DNA of 64,000 bases from Neurospora tetraspora (lineage: Eukaryota > Ascomycota > Sordariomycetes > Sordariales > Sordariaceae), in NCBI RefSeq assembly GCF_033439725.1, contig NW_026944389.1, forward strand, positions 3,501,001-3,565,000. The letters are read 5' to 3'. Shown here piece by piece: positions 42,803-52,600 of this stretch (its first letter is position 1; each line of letters begins with the position of its first letter). Both the position numbers and the translations under genes were made by a program. The notes below the pieces were generated by a model. The model was not told where the DNA came from, did not search any database, and was given only the letters and a program-made list of their open reading frames with translations.

Positions 42803-43561
42803 ATGCTTCACTCATCCATCCTCGCCATCACGGCTCTCTTCCTCTCCGCGACGACATCCGCCATCGCCCTCCCAGCAGCTGAAGCTGACTTGGCGGCTCT
42901 CGAACACGACACCGCTGCGGCCGAAGCCCATCTGTTCAAGCGTGCCTCGCCCGGCCCAACCGACACCACCTTCATCAAAAACGTCCTGGCGACTGTCAAC
43001 CCCATCCGGGCCAAGTACAAGGCTAACCCCCTCGCTTGGGATGCTACGCTTGCGAGTGCTGCTTTGACTAAGAGTAATGGTTGCAAGTTGAATCATACTG
43101 TAGGTTTTACTATCATGTGTTCCTTTTCATTTCACTTTTCCCTCCCTCCCTCTCTCTCTCCCTTCCTACCTTATCATCCATCCTCCCCCATTCCCCCCCC
43201 CTCCTCCCATCAATCCATCTTCCCACTAACCAACCAACCCCCCCAGGGTCTACCCTACGGCGAAAACGCCTACTGGTGGTGGACCGTCCCCGCCACCAGT
43301 ACTCCCAACTTCGCTACCACCGTCACCAGAGCGTTTAGTTCCTGGACCTCCCAGACCGAGATCACGGCGTACCAGAACGGCGACTTGTTAGGAGGGGGGC
43401 ACTTCACGCAGACGGTGTGGAAGGCGAGTACACGAATTGGGTGCGCGTTCAGTACCAACAGATGCGTGCAGAACCCGAATCAGGATTGGTGGTTTTATTG
43501 CGAGTTTTGGCCTAGGGGGAATTTGGTGGGGGCGTACCCGGGGAACGTTACTGTGGTGTAA
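42803..43561 (+). CDS. Secreted CAP/PR-1-type (SCP-like) protein
   Basis: Exons 42803-43099 and 43247-43561 give 203 residues. The signal peptide is MLHSSILAITALFLSATTSA, followed by a propeptide that could end at a dibasic KR (about residues 50-51). The CAP domain shows NPIRAKYKANPLAWDATLAS, CKLNH, GLPYGENAYWWW and the signature region GGHFTQTVWKASTRIGCAFS, ending with WWFYCEFWPRGNLVGAYPGN. Conserved His and Glu of the CAP cavity (KLNH, GEN, GHFTQ) are present, as are paired cysteines. Fungal PR-1-like proteins bind and export sterols or fatty acids; this role is inferred. The intron of 147 nt is a multiple of three and contains no in-frame stop, so its retention would add 49 residues, mostly Pro/Ser/Leu-rich, within the domain. 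Confidence 0.85.
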   Translation: MLHSSILAITALFLSATTSAIALPAAEADLAALEHDTAAAEAHLFKRASPGPTDTTFIKNVLATVNPIRAKYKANPLAWDATLASAALTKSNGCKLNHTVGFTIMCSFSFHFSLPPSLSPFLPYHPSSPIPPPSSHQSIFPLTNQPPQGLPYGENAYWWWTVPATSTPNFATTVTRAFSSWTSQTEITAYQNGDLLGGGHFTQTVWKASTRIGCAFSTNRCVQNPNQDWWFYCEFWPRGNLVGAYPGNVTVV

Positions 43562-44934
43562 AGGGAGAGGGGAGAGGGGAGGGAAGGAAGGGATGGGAGC
43601 GACGGGAGGGATTGGGAAAAGGTGGAAAGGGAGGGAGAGAGTTGGTGGTTGGTGATGCGGGAAAAATGGAAAAGGGGATGAAGAGAAACGGGTGGAGGGT
43701 TAGGGTTGATTGAGGCAACAAAAGGGGAGCAAATGAAGATTGTGGGGGAGGATATGTATGCCTGGATTCGGGTGTGCTCGTTCGTGGCTTGTTCAAGTTT
43801 TTTGATCCAGTATGGTTACTCTTTGTTTTGGTGTTTAAGTAGGGCTGAATACGAAGTTCTAGGTTGCATTTGACAAGTTTTACCCGACTCCATGGTCCAT
43901 GAAGATATTCAGAGTGCCTACAAAGAGGAAAACGAAGTTGTCCGCAGCTCAGACAGCTAGGATCGTGCTGCTGAATATCCACACGCAACCTCCACCAACG
44001 GCTGGAAGCTCGGAAGAAAGACAGGCAAGTCGAGCCGGATCGGTCTGGGTTCTCCAGAAGCGGCTGGAAATATCCAACGGGCTGAGCCGCCGTGCAGAGA
44101 TCGATTCCTGGGATGTTTCATTTCCTTGTGGTGGTCACCTCAGTGGAGGCCCGTTGCAAGCTCGGGTGCCTGAATCTGGTGGACTGATGGTCGGTTGGGG
44201 TTCACATGGTCCCAAGTATGTAGGACTAGCCGGGAGACTCTTGGGAGGTGTAATAAGAAAGAGAAGTAATATCGAAACACTCTGTGGTACAAGATGGTGT
44301 TTGGTTGCACCCGACGGTATGGAGGGTGATACTGATCCGGAACGTCAGGAACAAAAAGCGATGAAAAGACTCGGACGGGCCAGAAGCGCGGTTATAGGCG
44401 GTGCAGTGCTGTAAAACTGCAAGGGACACGGCGATATGCCCCCACGCCCCGCTTGGAGACGGGAAGGTGCAAAGTCAAAAGTGACATCACTTGCTGCTCG
44501 GCCGCTGCCGACGAATGCGCACCAATCAAATCCCACAGTGCCTGAATGCCAGGGCCATTTGTATCCACTTGTGGTTTCCTCCACCAATGGTGGGGGCTGG
44601 AGATTCTGTTTGACATGCGCTTGTCAGCCTTGTGTGGTTGTCACCAAAACCGTCCCGTCTTGTCCACTTTCATTCCTCTTCTCCATTGTTGAAGCTCTGA
44701 CTTCTGTTTGCATTGATTGTCCAAACAAGAATCTCACCGTTCGAATCTCAGCAGTGTATAAATACTCTGGTGTGTACCAACTTTAGAAAGCAAGCGCTAC
44801 CGATCTAGACCATTTGCTCACATTTTACCATCACAGTTCTAGACTTGCGTCAACGAACCCTATGCTCAACATCGCGAACCGAACCTGAACGCACAAACGA
44901 GACACATACAAATTTCACACGAAATACTACAAAC
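43562..44934. other. Intergenic region with TATA-type promoter at its right end
   Basis: No gene was accepted. The plus-strand frame at 43899-44414 was considered and rejected. A telobox-like GAGGGTTAGGGTTG lies at about 43696-43709. Confidence 0.4.
44757..44764 (+). promoter_or_regulatory. TATA box of the HDDC2-like gene
   Basis: TATAAATA lies about 178 bp before the ATG at 44935, which allows a leader of roughly 140 nt. It is a perfect match to the eukaryotic consensus in an otherwise G+C-balanced context. Confidence 0.45.
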
Positions 44935-45893
44935 ATGTCGCCGAGCGCAACTGAGAACGGCGCCAAGGCAAATGGCGTCATCGAGACAGGTGCGTCACGT
45001 CTCTCCTCCTTCACGCAATCGTGGTCTTCTCGCCTAGCTAATGGACTGAACGTGAAAGCAGATCTTGGAATTGTCCCCGTTCCCAAGGTGGAGGGCGATT
45101 GGACGGTAGACAAGGCGGTTGATACTATCGGCACCGGGAAATACACTGAAGCATCCAACTCCCCAATTGGCTACTTCCATCTCCTCGAGCGCCTCAAGAC
45201 CACCAAGCGCGAGGGCTGGAGGCGGTTTGACATCAACCGGTAAGCGTCCGCCTTTATTCTGAACCCGTCCAGGTTAAAGGATACTAACAAGCGCTTCCCT
45301 ACAGAGGAGAGTCGATTTCCGACCACATGTACAGAATGTCCATGATGACCATGCTCGCCCCCGCCTCCCTTGCCGAGAAGATCGACGTCAACAGGTGCAT
45401 CAAGATGGCACTGATCCACGACATGGCCGAATCCCTTGTCGGCGACATCACCCCCGTCGACAACGTCCCAAAGACCGAGAAGAACAGGCGCGAAGCCTCG
45501 ACCATGGACTACATCACAAAGCGATTGTTGGGCAATGTCGATGGTGGAAAGCAGGGCGAGCAAATACGTGCTATCTGGCAAGAATACGAGGACTCTAAGA
45601 CGCTCGAAAGTCTATTTGTCCACGACATTGACAAGATCGAACTACTTCTGCAGATGGTAGAGTACGAAAAGCGCGGAAAGGGCAAGCTTGATCTAGGCGA
45701 GTTCACTTTTGTCAAGACCAAGGTCGGACTTAACGAGATGAGGGCCTGGGCAGACGAGATTATCAAGGAGCGCGAAGAATTCTGGGCAGGAAAGGAGCAT
45801 ATTCGCCGTGACGGGGGTGATGAAGGAGTCATCACTCAGGAGAAGGAGAAGATGCAAGAGGCATACTATGCCGGCCATGGGCGGAAGGAGTAG
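44935..45893 (+). CDS. HDDC2/YGK1-like 5'-deoxynucleotidase (HD domain)
   Basis: The preferred model has exons 44935-44989, 45062-45239 and 45305-45893 (273 residues). The HD superfamily metal ligands are visible: SDHMYRMSMM (His), then MALIHDMAES (His-Asp, near residue 116) and later VHDIDKIELLLQMVEYE (Asp). The segment HDMAESLVGDITP and the YEKRGKGKLDLGEF region are typical of human HDDC2, yeast YGK1/YBR242W and bacterial YfbR relatives, which dephosphorylate deoxynucleoside monophosphates. The first predicted intron (44990-45061, GTGCGT...AAAGCAG, 72 nt) is a multiple of three and lacks stops, so an unspliced protein with 24 extra residues (SRLSSFTQSW...) is equally open. That choice is not certain. 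The second intron (GTAAGC...CTACAG) is clear. Confidence 0.85.
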
Positions 45894-47500
45894 AACTTGA
45901 CGGCCAACGGACATTGACATCATACCCCGTTGTTATCATCAGCCTTGGGAGACTTGTGGAGTGGAGGGGAGTTATGGGATTTGGGCGCTCGCATGGGATT
46001 TGTGATTATGGCATCCAAAGGGCGCTGTCGCATTCGACGTGGATTTGTATGGAATACCCAGGTGAAATCGGATGATTTGCACCAACATCATGATATCATA
46101 CAAGAGAAGCATGAACTAATAGCCAGACTAGCATACCCGATAGACCATCAATATTGGCATTAGAGTTTTGTGTTTCAACTTGTCCCCTCAACCCAGTAGG
46201 CTGCCGGGTAGTGACCCCCAAAGTCGTTGCGCCAACCCCACTGAGCTTGCCGCGCCAACGGCCTGTGACAGCGCTGTTTGGTTGGCGCAGGCCGCGGAGT
46301 TCAGATTTTGTTGACTTTCGCCAACTGCAGGGGGTGAGGGGCTTTGCATCTCCAGAACGGGATCGCCCCGGTCATTGATCAGGAGACCCCATGATCGGGT
46401 TCGGATTCCCCTTTCATCTCTCATGCGATCAATATCGACAGCACCTTGCCGTGAGCTCAAAACCGCTTGAGTTGACAACCATCTACTCTTCAACTAGTCG
46501 ACCCTCGACTTATCAGTTTCTGTTGTGCCCGCCCAAGGTTCTCGTCCAACGAAACCTTGATCAGTGAGAAGCAGCAAAAGTCACAAGCCCCAGGTGACTA
46601 TAGAACAGCCAAGCCTGCTACGATACCCCTCGAATCTCGATAATTGTTGACCGCCCCTCTCCGATACCCGGCTGGGTTTGAGAAAGTGTCAACGCCGTCC
46701 TCCACTTCTTCAATTCTCCGAACAACTATTGTCGGCCTGGTGTCCATCAGGCGCTTGGGAAAGAATAAATCCAACCGTCCTTTTTTTCGCGCTGCGCGTC
46801 GCATACATATTCCCTCGAAAGGCTGTTATCGCCGTCCGATCTCTCACCGACTACGGCCTGCTCCCGAATCCGAGGAGTCGCCCTTGTCTCCAACTTCTTG
46901 TCTCTCGTCTCAGCTCGCCCTTTGCTGTCTCGTGTCTGTGCGACTTTGGGGACTTCTACCGGCTCTGACGCGCGCACATTCCTTTCGTCCAACTTTGCCC
47001 CATCCGGTCGTCTTTCCTACCAGCAGTGGGTGCGGTCTCACAGTGCTCGACAACCGATAGCTCAGGCTCCCGATACCGTTCCCCGCGATCACGCGCCCCC
47101 GCCGCGGCCACCTCCTTACTCCAACTCGTGCGCACCTGTCCTCGATCGTCTGAAGAGAGAATCACGGAGGGAAAAGCAGGGCCGAGATTCTACGGTCGAA
47201 CACCGAATCCTTCAAATCAGTCAGGGCGAAGCACAACTAGACCCTGACCGCCCGGCTTACCATGCAGAGACGCTCCTGCGGCAAGCAAAGCATCCAGACT
47301 CGACAACCATTGGACCGAACGAACCACTCAGCAACGCAGTCACCGTCGCGGTCATCGAATCGTCATTCTTGAGTTGGCTAGCTCCAACGCTAGAACTTTC
47401 TTAACGCATCGCGACCCATCGAAAATCTACCCAACCTGCACGGCGGCTCCTTGAATGAAACCCCGTCGCATTTCATCCGACCTTCGATAATCAACCCACC
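45894..47500. other. Intergenic region, probably with long 5' leader of the next gene
   Basis: No motif-supported gene was found. TGCGCCAACC (about 46228-46237) recurs inverted as GGTTGGCGCA about 50 bp on (46280-46289). The right part (46600-47500) is C/T-rich with many short frames on both strands, as in long fungal leaders that carry upstream frames. Confidence 0.35.
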
Positions 47501-49555
47501 ATGTCCTTTGGCCCAGATTACCACCTTCCTGGTGGCTACTTTGACACGGGCAATAATCCATCACAAACCCTAAGCGCTGGCATCTTCCGGCCGCCAGCAT
47601 CACCGGCCGACTCGAACCACAATCTCGGCAAATCCACCGGTAGCCTCTTCTCCGACATATCCATGTCCAACGGGACAAGCCCCATACAAACACCAGAACA
47701 AGCAAATGCGAAGCGGAAACGTTTGGGATTGGGTGTACGGGGAGGGACCCTGAACGATCACAACATGCAGGTGGATGGTATGAACGACGGAAAGGCAGAG
47801 ACAACAGGGATGGCGGATGCGGGTCAGACAAGATACAACTTGGCCGGCCAGCTGAATGCTACCCCAACGGGCGGCACCGTTACGGTCAACGGTAGGCTGG
47901 AAGAGAGCATGTACTCTGATCTAGACTACAGGAGAGCCGCAGGCTCCAAGCGAGCCCATGACGACCCCGATGGTCCGTCGCCTCAGGTGGAGGGTCAGGT
48001 TGACCCTTCCACACAACAGCAGCACTCGGCGAACTCGTCGAAATGGGGGTTCTTAGGCTTGCAATCCATAGGCCAAGTAATGGGCAAGGTTTGGGAGTTT
48101 TGTAAAGGCGGAGCATTTCGTGGCTTCCAAGCCGGAGGCGGCACAGGATACGAGGTTAACGGTTCAACAGTTACCCCATCTGTCCAGGCCACTGCCGTTG
48201 GCCAGCCGTGGGCTAGCGAGCAACAAGAACATCCCATTCATTTTACCATGGAGGCCGATCAAGACACGTCGATGCCTCCTCAGGAGACGGTGATAACGCC
48301 CATATCACCTCCAGTGCAGGAATTTGTGGCACCCCAGGAGTTTTCATCCCCACTACCCCTTCCAGTGTCCGATTATATGCCTTATGCGCCCGAGTATCAC
48401 GAGACGAGCAATCCAGACTCGTTGACCCGACCGGCCGTCAAACGGAGACAAGTAAGCGAGGCACAAGACGACCTCAACAGGAACTGGGTAGTGGTAGACG
48501 AGAACGGCAATGGTGGCAGCCCATCGCCTTCCCCTGTCTTGCCTAGCTTTGGCGCTGTGCCATCAGGTCGGGCAACGCCCGGACTGAGACCTCCATCTTC
48601 TTTACGGGCAAGGACGCCAGGATTATCCTCAAGTAATGCCGCAAGACGTATTACTGCTCCCTCACAGAGGTTTACTGGCGGTCCATCTATGCTTCCCCGG
48701 ACGCGGGCTCCATCAAGACTATCGCAACATACTGTGGCGCCTAGTGTGGGCGCCCAAGAACTCCCTAGTTTTGGCGCTCCAAGGTCACCACCTGTCAGGG
48801 ACACGCCGACTCCTTCGTTTTCTACACCTACAACGACGGCAGCTCCCGTGAGCCGAATACCCCTTCCAGCCTCCGCCGGTGGAGGGCCAGGAAGTGGAGG
48901 GGCTCGTCCCAGTTTTGGCGGTCTCAATGCGGCCGTTTCCAACGGCCGACAAAGTCCTGCTGCTTTCAACGGCCGCCAAAGTCCTAGCTACGCAAACCCC
49001 ACCCCCTTTGCATTCTCCTCACCTGCATACCAGTCCTCCTCCGCCTCGCGCCCCTCGAGTCGCCAGAGCGTTGGTTTTGGCAGCGGCGGCGGCGGCGGCG
49101 GCGGTGGTGGTGGTGGTAGCAGCACCACCAGGCGAAGTCTTCAAGCGCCCATCCAGCTCTCTTCTCCCGCCATCCCCAGACCTTCGTCTAGTTCAGCCGC
49201 CAAGGTCTTAAAATCCCCCACCAACCACCGCCGCGGTGAAAGCAGCGGCGCTGCCGGTCCCAGTCACGGTTCCTCGTCAAGGCCTGGGTCGTCCATGCGT
49301 AGGAGCAGAGGACTGAGTCTCCATGGTGCTTATATCGAGGACGGACTGAAGGCCAGCCCTAGACTGGATGGCGAGGCAAAGCATCTTGCTAAGAAGAAGA
49401 TGGCTGCCGACAGGGATGCGGATGCGAATATTGATGCGTTCAATGAGAAGCTTTTGCAGATGATTCGGCAGGGGAAGGAGGCGCTGGGGACGAAGGTGGA
49501 GGTGCTTGATGATAGGGGCGGCGGTAATGTCGTGTGGGAGGAAGATGAGCTTTGA
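47501..49555 (+). CDS. Fungal-conserved, largely disordered protein of unknown function
   Basis: A single exon encodes 684 residues. Most of the chain is low-complexity (Ser/Pro/Gly/Thr-rich), with RxxS-type sites and a run of about 12 glycines near residue 535 coded by a GGC/GGT repeat. Three parts look structured. One is an aromatic patch WGFLGLQSIGQVMGKVWEFC followed by KGGAFRGFQAGGGTGYEV (about residues 180-215). A basic patch is AKRKRLGLGVRGG (near 70). The third is a helical C-terminus, HLAKKKMAADRDADANIDAF through MIRQGKEALG, ending in an acidic WEEDEL. I recall the FRGFQAGGG patch from other Pezizomycotina proteins but cannot name a function. A nuclear or spindle-pole scaffold role would be guesswork. 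No signal peptide or membrane segments. Confidence 0.7.
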   Translation: MSFGPDYHLPGGYFDTGNNPSQTLSAGIFRPPASPADSNHNLGKSTGSLFSDISMSNGTSPIQTPEQANAKRKRLGLGVRGGTLNDHNMQVDGMNDGKAETTGMADAGQTRYNLAGQLNATPTGGTVTVNGRLEESMYSDLDYRRAAGSKRAHDDPDGPSPQVEGQVDPSTQQQHSANSSKWGFLGLQSIGQVMGKVWEFCKGGAFRGFQAGGGTGYEVNGSTVTPSVQATAVGQPWASEQQEHPIHFTMEADQDTSMPPQETVITPISPPVQEFVAPQEFSSPLPLPVSDYMPYAPEYHETSNPDSLTRPAVKRRQVSEAQDDLNRNWVVVDENGNGGSPSPSPVLPSFGAVPSGRATPGLRPPSSLRARTPGLSSSNAARRITAPSQRFTGGPSMLPRTRAPSRLSQHTVAPSVGAQELPSFGAPRSPPVRDTPTPSFSTPTTTAAPVSRIPLPASAGGGPGSGGARPSFGGLNAAVSNGRQSPAAFNGRQSPSYANPTPFAFSSPAYQSSSASRPSSRQSVGFGSGGGGGGGGGGGSSTTRRSLQAPIQLSSPAIPRPSSSSAAKVLKSPTNHRRGESSGAAGPSHGSSSRPGSSMRRSRGLSLHGAYIEDGLKASPRLDGEAKHLAKKKMAADRDADANIDAFNEKLLQMIRQGKEALGTKVEVLDDRGGGNVVWEEDEL

Positions 49556-50577
49556 AAGCTTTGAAAAGGGGTTGAAGAATGAATGAGGTTGTGGTGATAC
49601 CCGGTGGTTGCGAGGTCAGATGAGCTACGATCAGTTGGATATGCTTCTCTGATATTGGCTCCCACCCATGAGTGGGTTCAGGAGGTGGCGGCTCAGGCGG
49701 AATTATACTGAATCTCAAGGAGATTCACGGACCAGACATCGGTTGAAAGTAAAATGTTTCGGGCTGTTCAGAGTGGCAGGATGATCAAAAGATTGGCGGA
49801 AGGTAGTGTGCTCGAGATTGATCCATCCAATGGGCAGACACGAGAAGGAAGTCAGGAAGGAATGCGCTGGGGGCTTCCACATCATTCGTTTCTTGTTGTT
49901 TGCATTTAGGCGCGCGGATCGCATGGGTGCTGGGAGTTTTCTGCTTTGCTGACACGTACTCCATACCTGCTCTTTTGCTGTTCGTCTTTGTTCTTTGATA
50001 CCATCTTTTGGAGCCCCCTATTTACTTTTTGAGCGCGCAAGTGTGTCCGATTTTTGTGTGTTTTTGTGTGGCTGTCTGTTCCTGTCGTCCGTCCAGGGCA
50101 GCCAGATTGTTTACGTCTGTTAGGGTTACCGAAGTATATCATGGCATATTTTTGTAATTTTTAGTATCATCCTATGAATGATATGATATATAACACAAAC
50201 AACATTGGACAGTTGACTACCATATCATTGACCTTTTATCGGATTTCTCACTCTCTTTCACATGCCCTGAATGACGAAGAAACCTTCAGTGAACGCTACC
50301 ACGCCATCTGTCTCTCCAGCATTAACCCTAACCCAGATATTGCTGACAGCAAGCGTTAGTCACACCATCCAAGTCCCCTCTCACAAACTCGATATTCTCA
50401 CCAATCACATCACATCCAATGCAACCGTAACAGTCACTCAGTCAGTACAACATACAAAATCCCATGTTGCGCTGAACACACTCACTCACCGCACACTCGG
50501 CTTTCCGAAAAAGGAATCCGGCGGGCGGGCATTGATTTGGTTTAGAGTCGCAGGCATTCAATCACATCACCGCGAAA
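49556..50577. other. Intergenic region, nothing recognised
   Basis: This is 3' flank of the disordered-protein gene and promoter of the permease. A telobox-like CATTAACCCTAACCC lies at about 50321-50335. Confidence 0.4.
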
Positions 50578-52600
50578 ATGGCGCCATCAGGTGGTGCCTC
50601 CAAAAGGGACGACGATGCCCGCAGTGGGCTTCTCAGCGACAACAACAACAACAGCGGCGGACGCGGCGACTCCAAAGCAGCAATGACGGGTGTTGTGAAC
50701 TACCACACCATCAACAACAATCGCTACGTTGACAGTCCCCGATCATCCGCAGACCTGACCTACCTCGATCCCGAGCCCTTGTACGACTCCTCCGACAACG
50801 ACGACACCATGGGTTCCTCCTCCTCCTCCTCCTCCTCACCCATCTTGGAGTCCCAGCAGCACCTTCCCCGGGCCAGACGTCAAGGAGGAGACCAAGATGG
50901 CAGCCCCGACGACTCAGCCGACCTCCTAACCACCACCGAATCCCGCTCCCTCACCCGCGGCCTCGCCCAGCGCCACCTCTCCATGCTCGGCATCGCCGGC
51001 TCCATCGGCACCGGTTTGTTTCTAGGGCTAGGCGGGGCCGTCGCGCGTGGCGGCCCCCTCGGCGCCTTATTGGGGTACTTTATCATCGGCCTGATCGTGT
51101 GCGCGGTGCAGTTCGCTTTGGGGGAGGTGGCTTCCCTCTTACCCGTCACGGGCAGTTTTGTAAGGCATGCAGAGTTTCTGGTCGATCCGGCGTGGGGATT
51201 CGCGATTGGCTGGAATCTGGTGTATGGAAATGTTTTGTCTATACCGAGTGAGATCACGGCGATTTGTGTCTTGTTTGAGTATTGGACTGAAGGCCGCATA
51301 AGTCCGGCGGTGTTTATCGTTTTCTTTGTGGTGGTTACGGTCGGGATGGGGATGGCGCTGGTGAGGGTGTTTGGGGAGGTGGAGTTTGTTTTTGCTTTAC
51401 TAAAAGTGGTGTTGGTGGTGTTTTTGATTGTGCTGGGACTGGTGATTGATTTGGGCGGGATCCCGGGCACGGAGAGGATCGGGTTTAGGTATTGGAAGAG
51501 TCCGGGGCCGTTTGTGGAGTATATTGCCACGGGGGATTGGGGGAGGTTTTTGGGGTTTTGGAGCGTCATGACCGGCGCGGTGTTCTCGTTTGCGGGCGTG
51601 GAGAGTCTGGCGATGGCGGCGGCGGAGACGAGGAATCCGCGGAAGGCGATACCCAGGGCTTGCAAGCGCGTGTTTGCGAGGGTGGTGTTGTTTTATATGC
51701 TGGCGGTGCTGGTGGTGGGGATGTTGGTGGCGAGCGATGATCCGAGGCTGGATGGCAGCGGGGATAGTGTTGCTCAAAGCCCGTTCGTGATCGCGGCTTC
51801 GGCGGCGGGCATCAAGGCGATTCCGTCGGTGGTGAACGCCATTGTGATCACTTCGGCGTGGTCGGCGTCTAACCAGAGCTTGTTGGCGGGCACGAGGGTG
51901 TTGTATGGGCTGGCGCTCAAGGGACAGGCACCCAAGATCTTCTTGCGGACCACGTCGTGGGGGACACCCTACATGTGCGTACTTCTGTTTGGAGTCTTCA
52001 TGTCTCTCAGCTTTATGAGCCTGTCGGAGCGCGCTATCAACGTGTTCTGGTGGTTGGTACGCTTGACATCGGCGGGAGTGTTGGTGTCTTGGTCATCCAT
52101 CTTGGTGAATCACATTCGCTTGAGAAAGGCGATGGACAGGCAAGGCATCGCATATACGAGGCTGCCATGGTCCAGCTGGTGGACTGGTAAGTTGTTGTCT
52201 TCAAGCTGCATTCCAGATCTGATGCTAACCACTTTCCCGGTGTATAGTCTACAGCTCACCCGTAGCCCTTTTCATGTGCATCATCATTCTCCTGACAGGA
52301 GGTTTCAGCGTCTTTACCAAGGGTAACTGGGATGCCGCCACGTTTGTCTCTTCTTACTTGTAAGTCCGCTCCACTTCGTCCAAGTTGTAGCCGCAACGAA
52401 GCTAACGAGTGATCAGGGATATTCCGATCGTCCTCATCGCCTATCTGGCTTGGAAGTTGTACAAAAAGACCAAGGTCGTGTCACTCGACGATATACCCCT
52501 CGATATTGCCTTTAAGCAAGCCGAAGACGCCATTTTCGAGGAACCCGAAGAAGGCAAGACAAAAGGGTGGGTACGAGCTGTTAGTTGGATATGGGATTAG
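50578..52600 (+). CDS. Amino acid permease (APC/YAT family)
   Basis: Exons 50578-52186, 52248-52359 and 52417-52600 give 634 residues; introns are GTAAGT-type with CTAAC branch sites. A long polar N-terminal tail (about 125 residues, Ser/Asp-rich, with Ser and Asn runs) precedes about 12 membrane segments. The first carries the APC substrate-binding signature LGIAGSIGTGLFLGLGGAVA. Later parts are LLPVTGSFVRHAEFLVDPAW, FSFAGVESLAMAAAETRNPR and TSAWSASNQSLLAGTRVLYG, all characteristic of fungal amino acid permeases at the plasma membrane. The C-terminal cytoplasmic tail is short and acidic. The N-terminal Ser/Lys-rich tail is the usual site of ubiquitin-controlled endocytosis; this is inferred. 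Specificity cannot be read from the sequence. Confidence 0.9.

Noticed and set aside
43899-44414. 171-codon plus-strand frame between the CAP and HDDC2-like genes
   Set aside because: No family motif, no splice structure, and an unrelated frame of similar size lies opposite part of it; composition resembles intergenic DNA.
48397-48969. 190-codon minus-strand frame inside the disordered-protein gene
   Set aside because: Antisense shadow of Pro/Ser-rich coding sequence; no independent signals.
50880-51665. 261-codon minus-strand frame inside the permease gene
   Set aside because: Antisense shadow of strongly G-biased membrane-protein codons; the plus strand has clear APC motifs.
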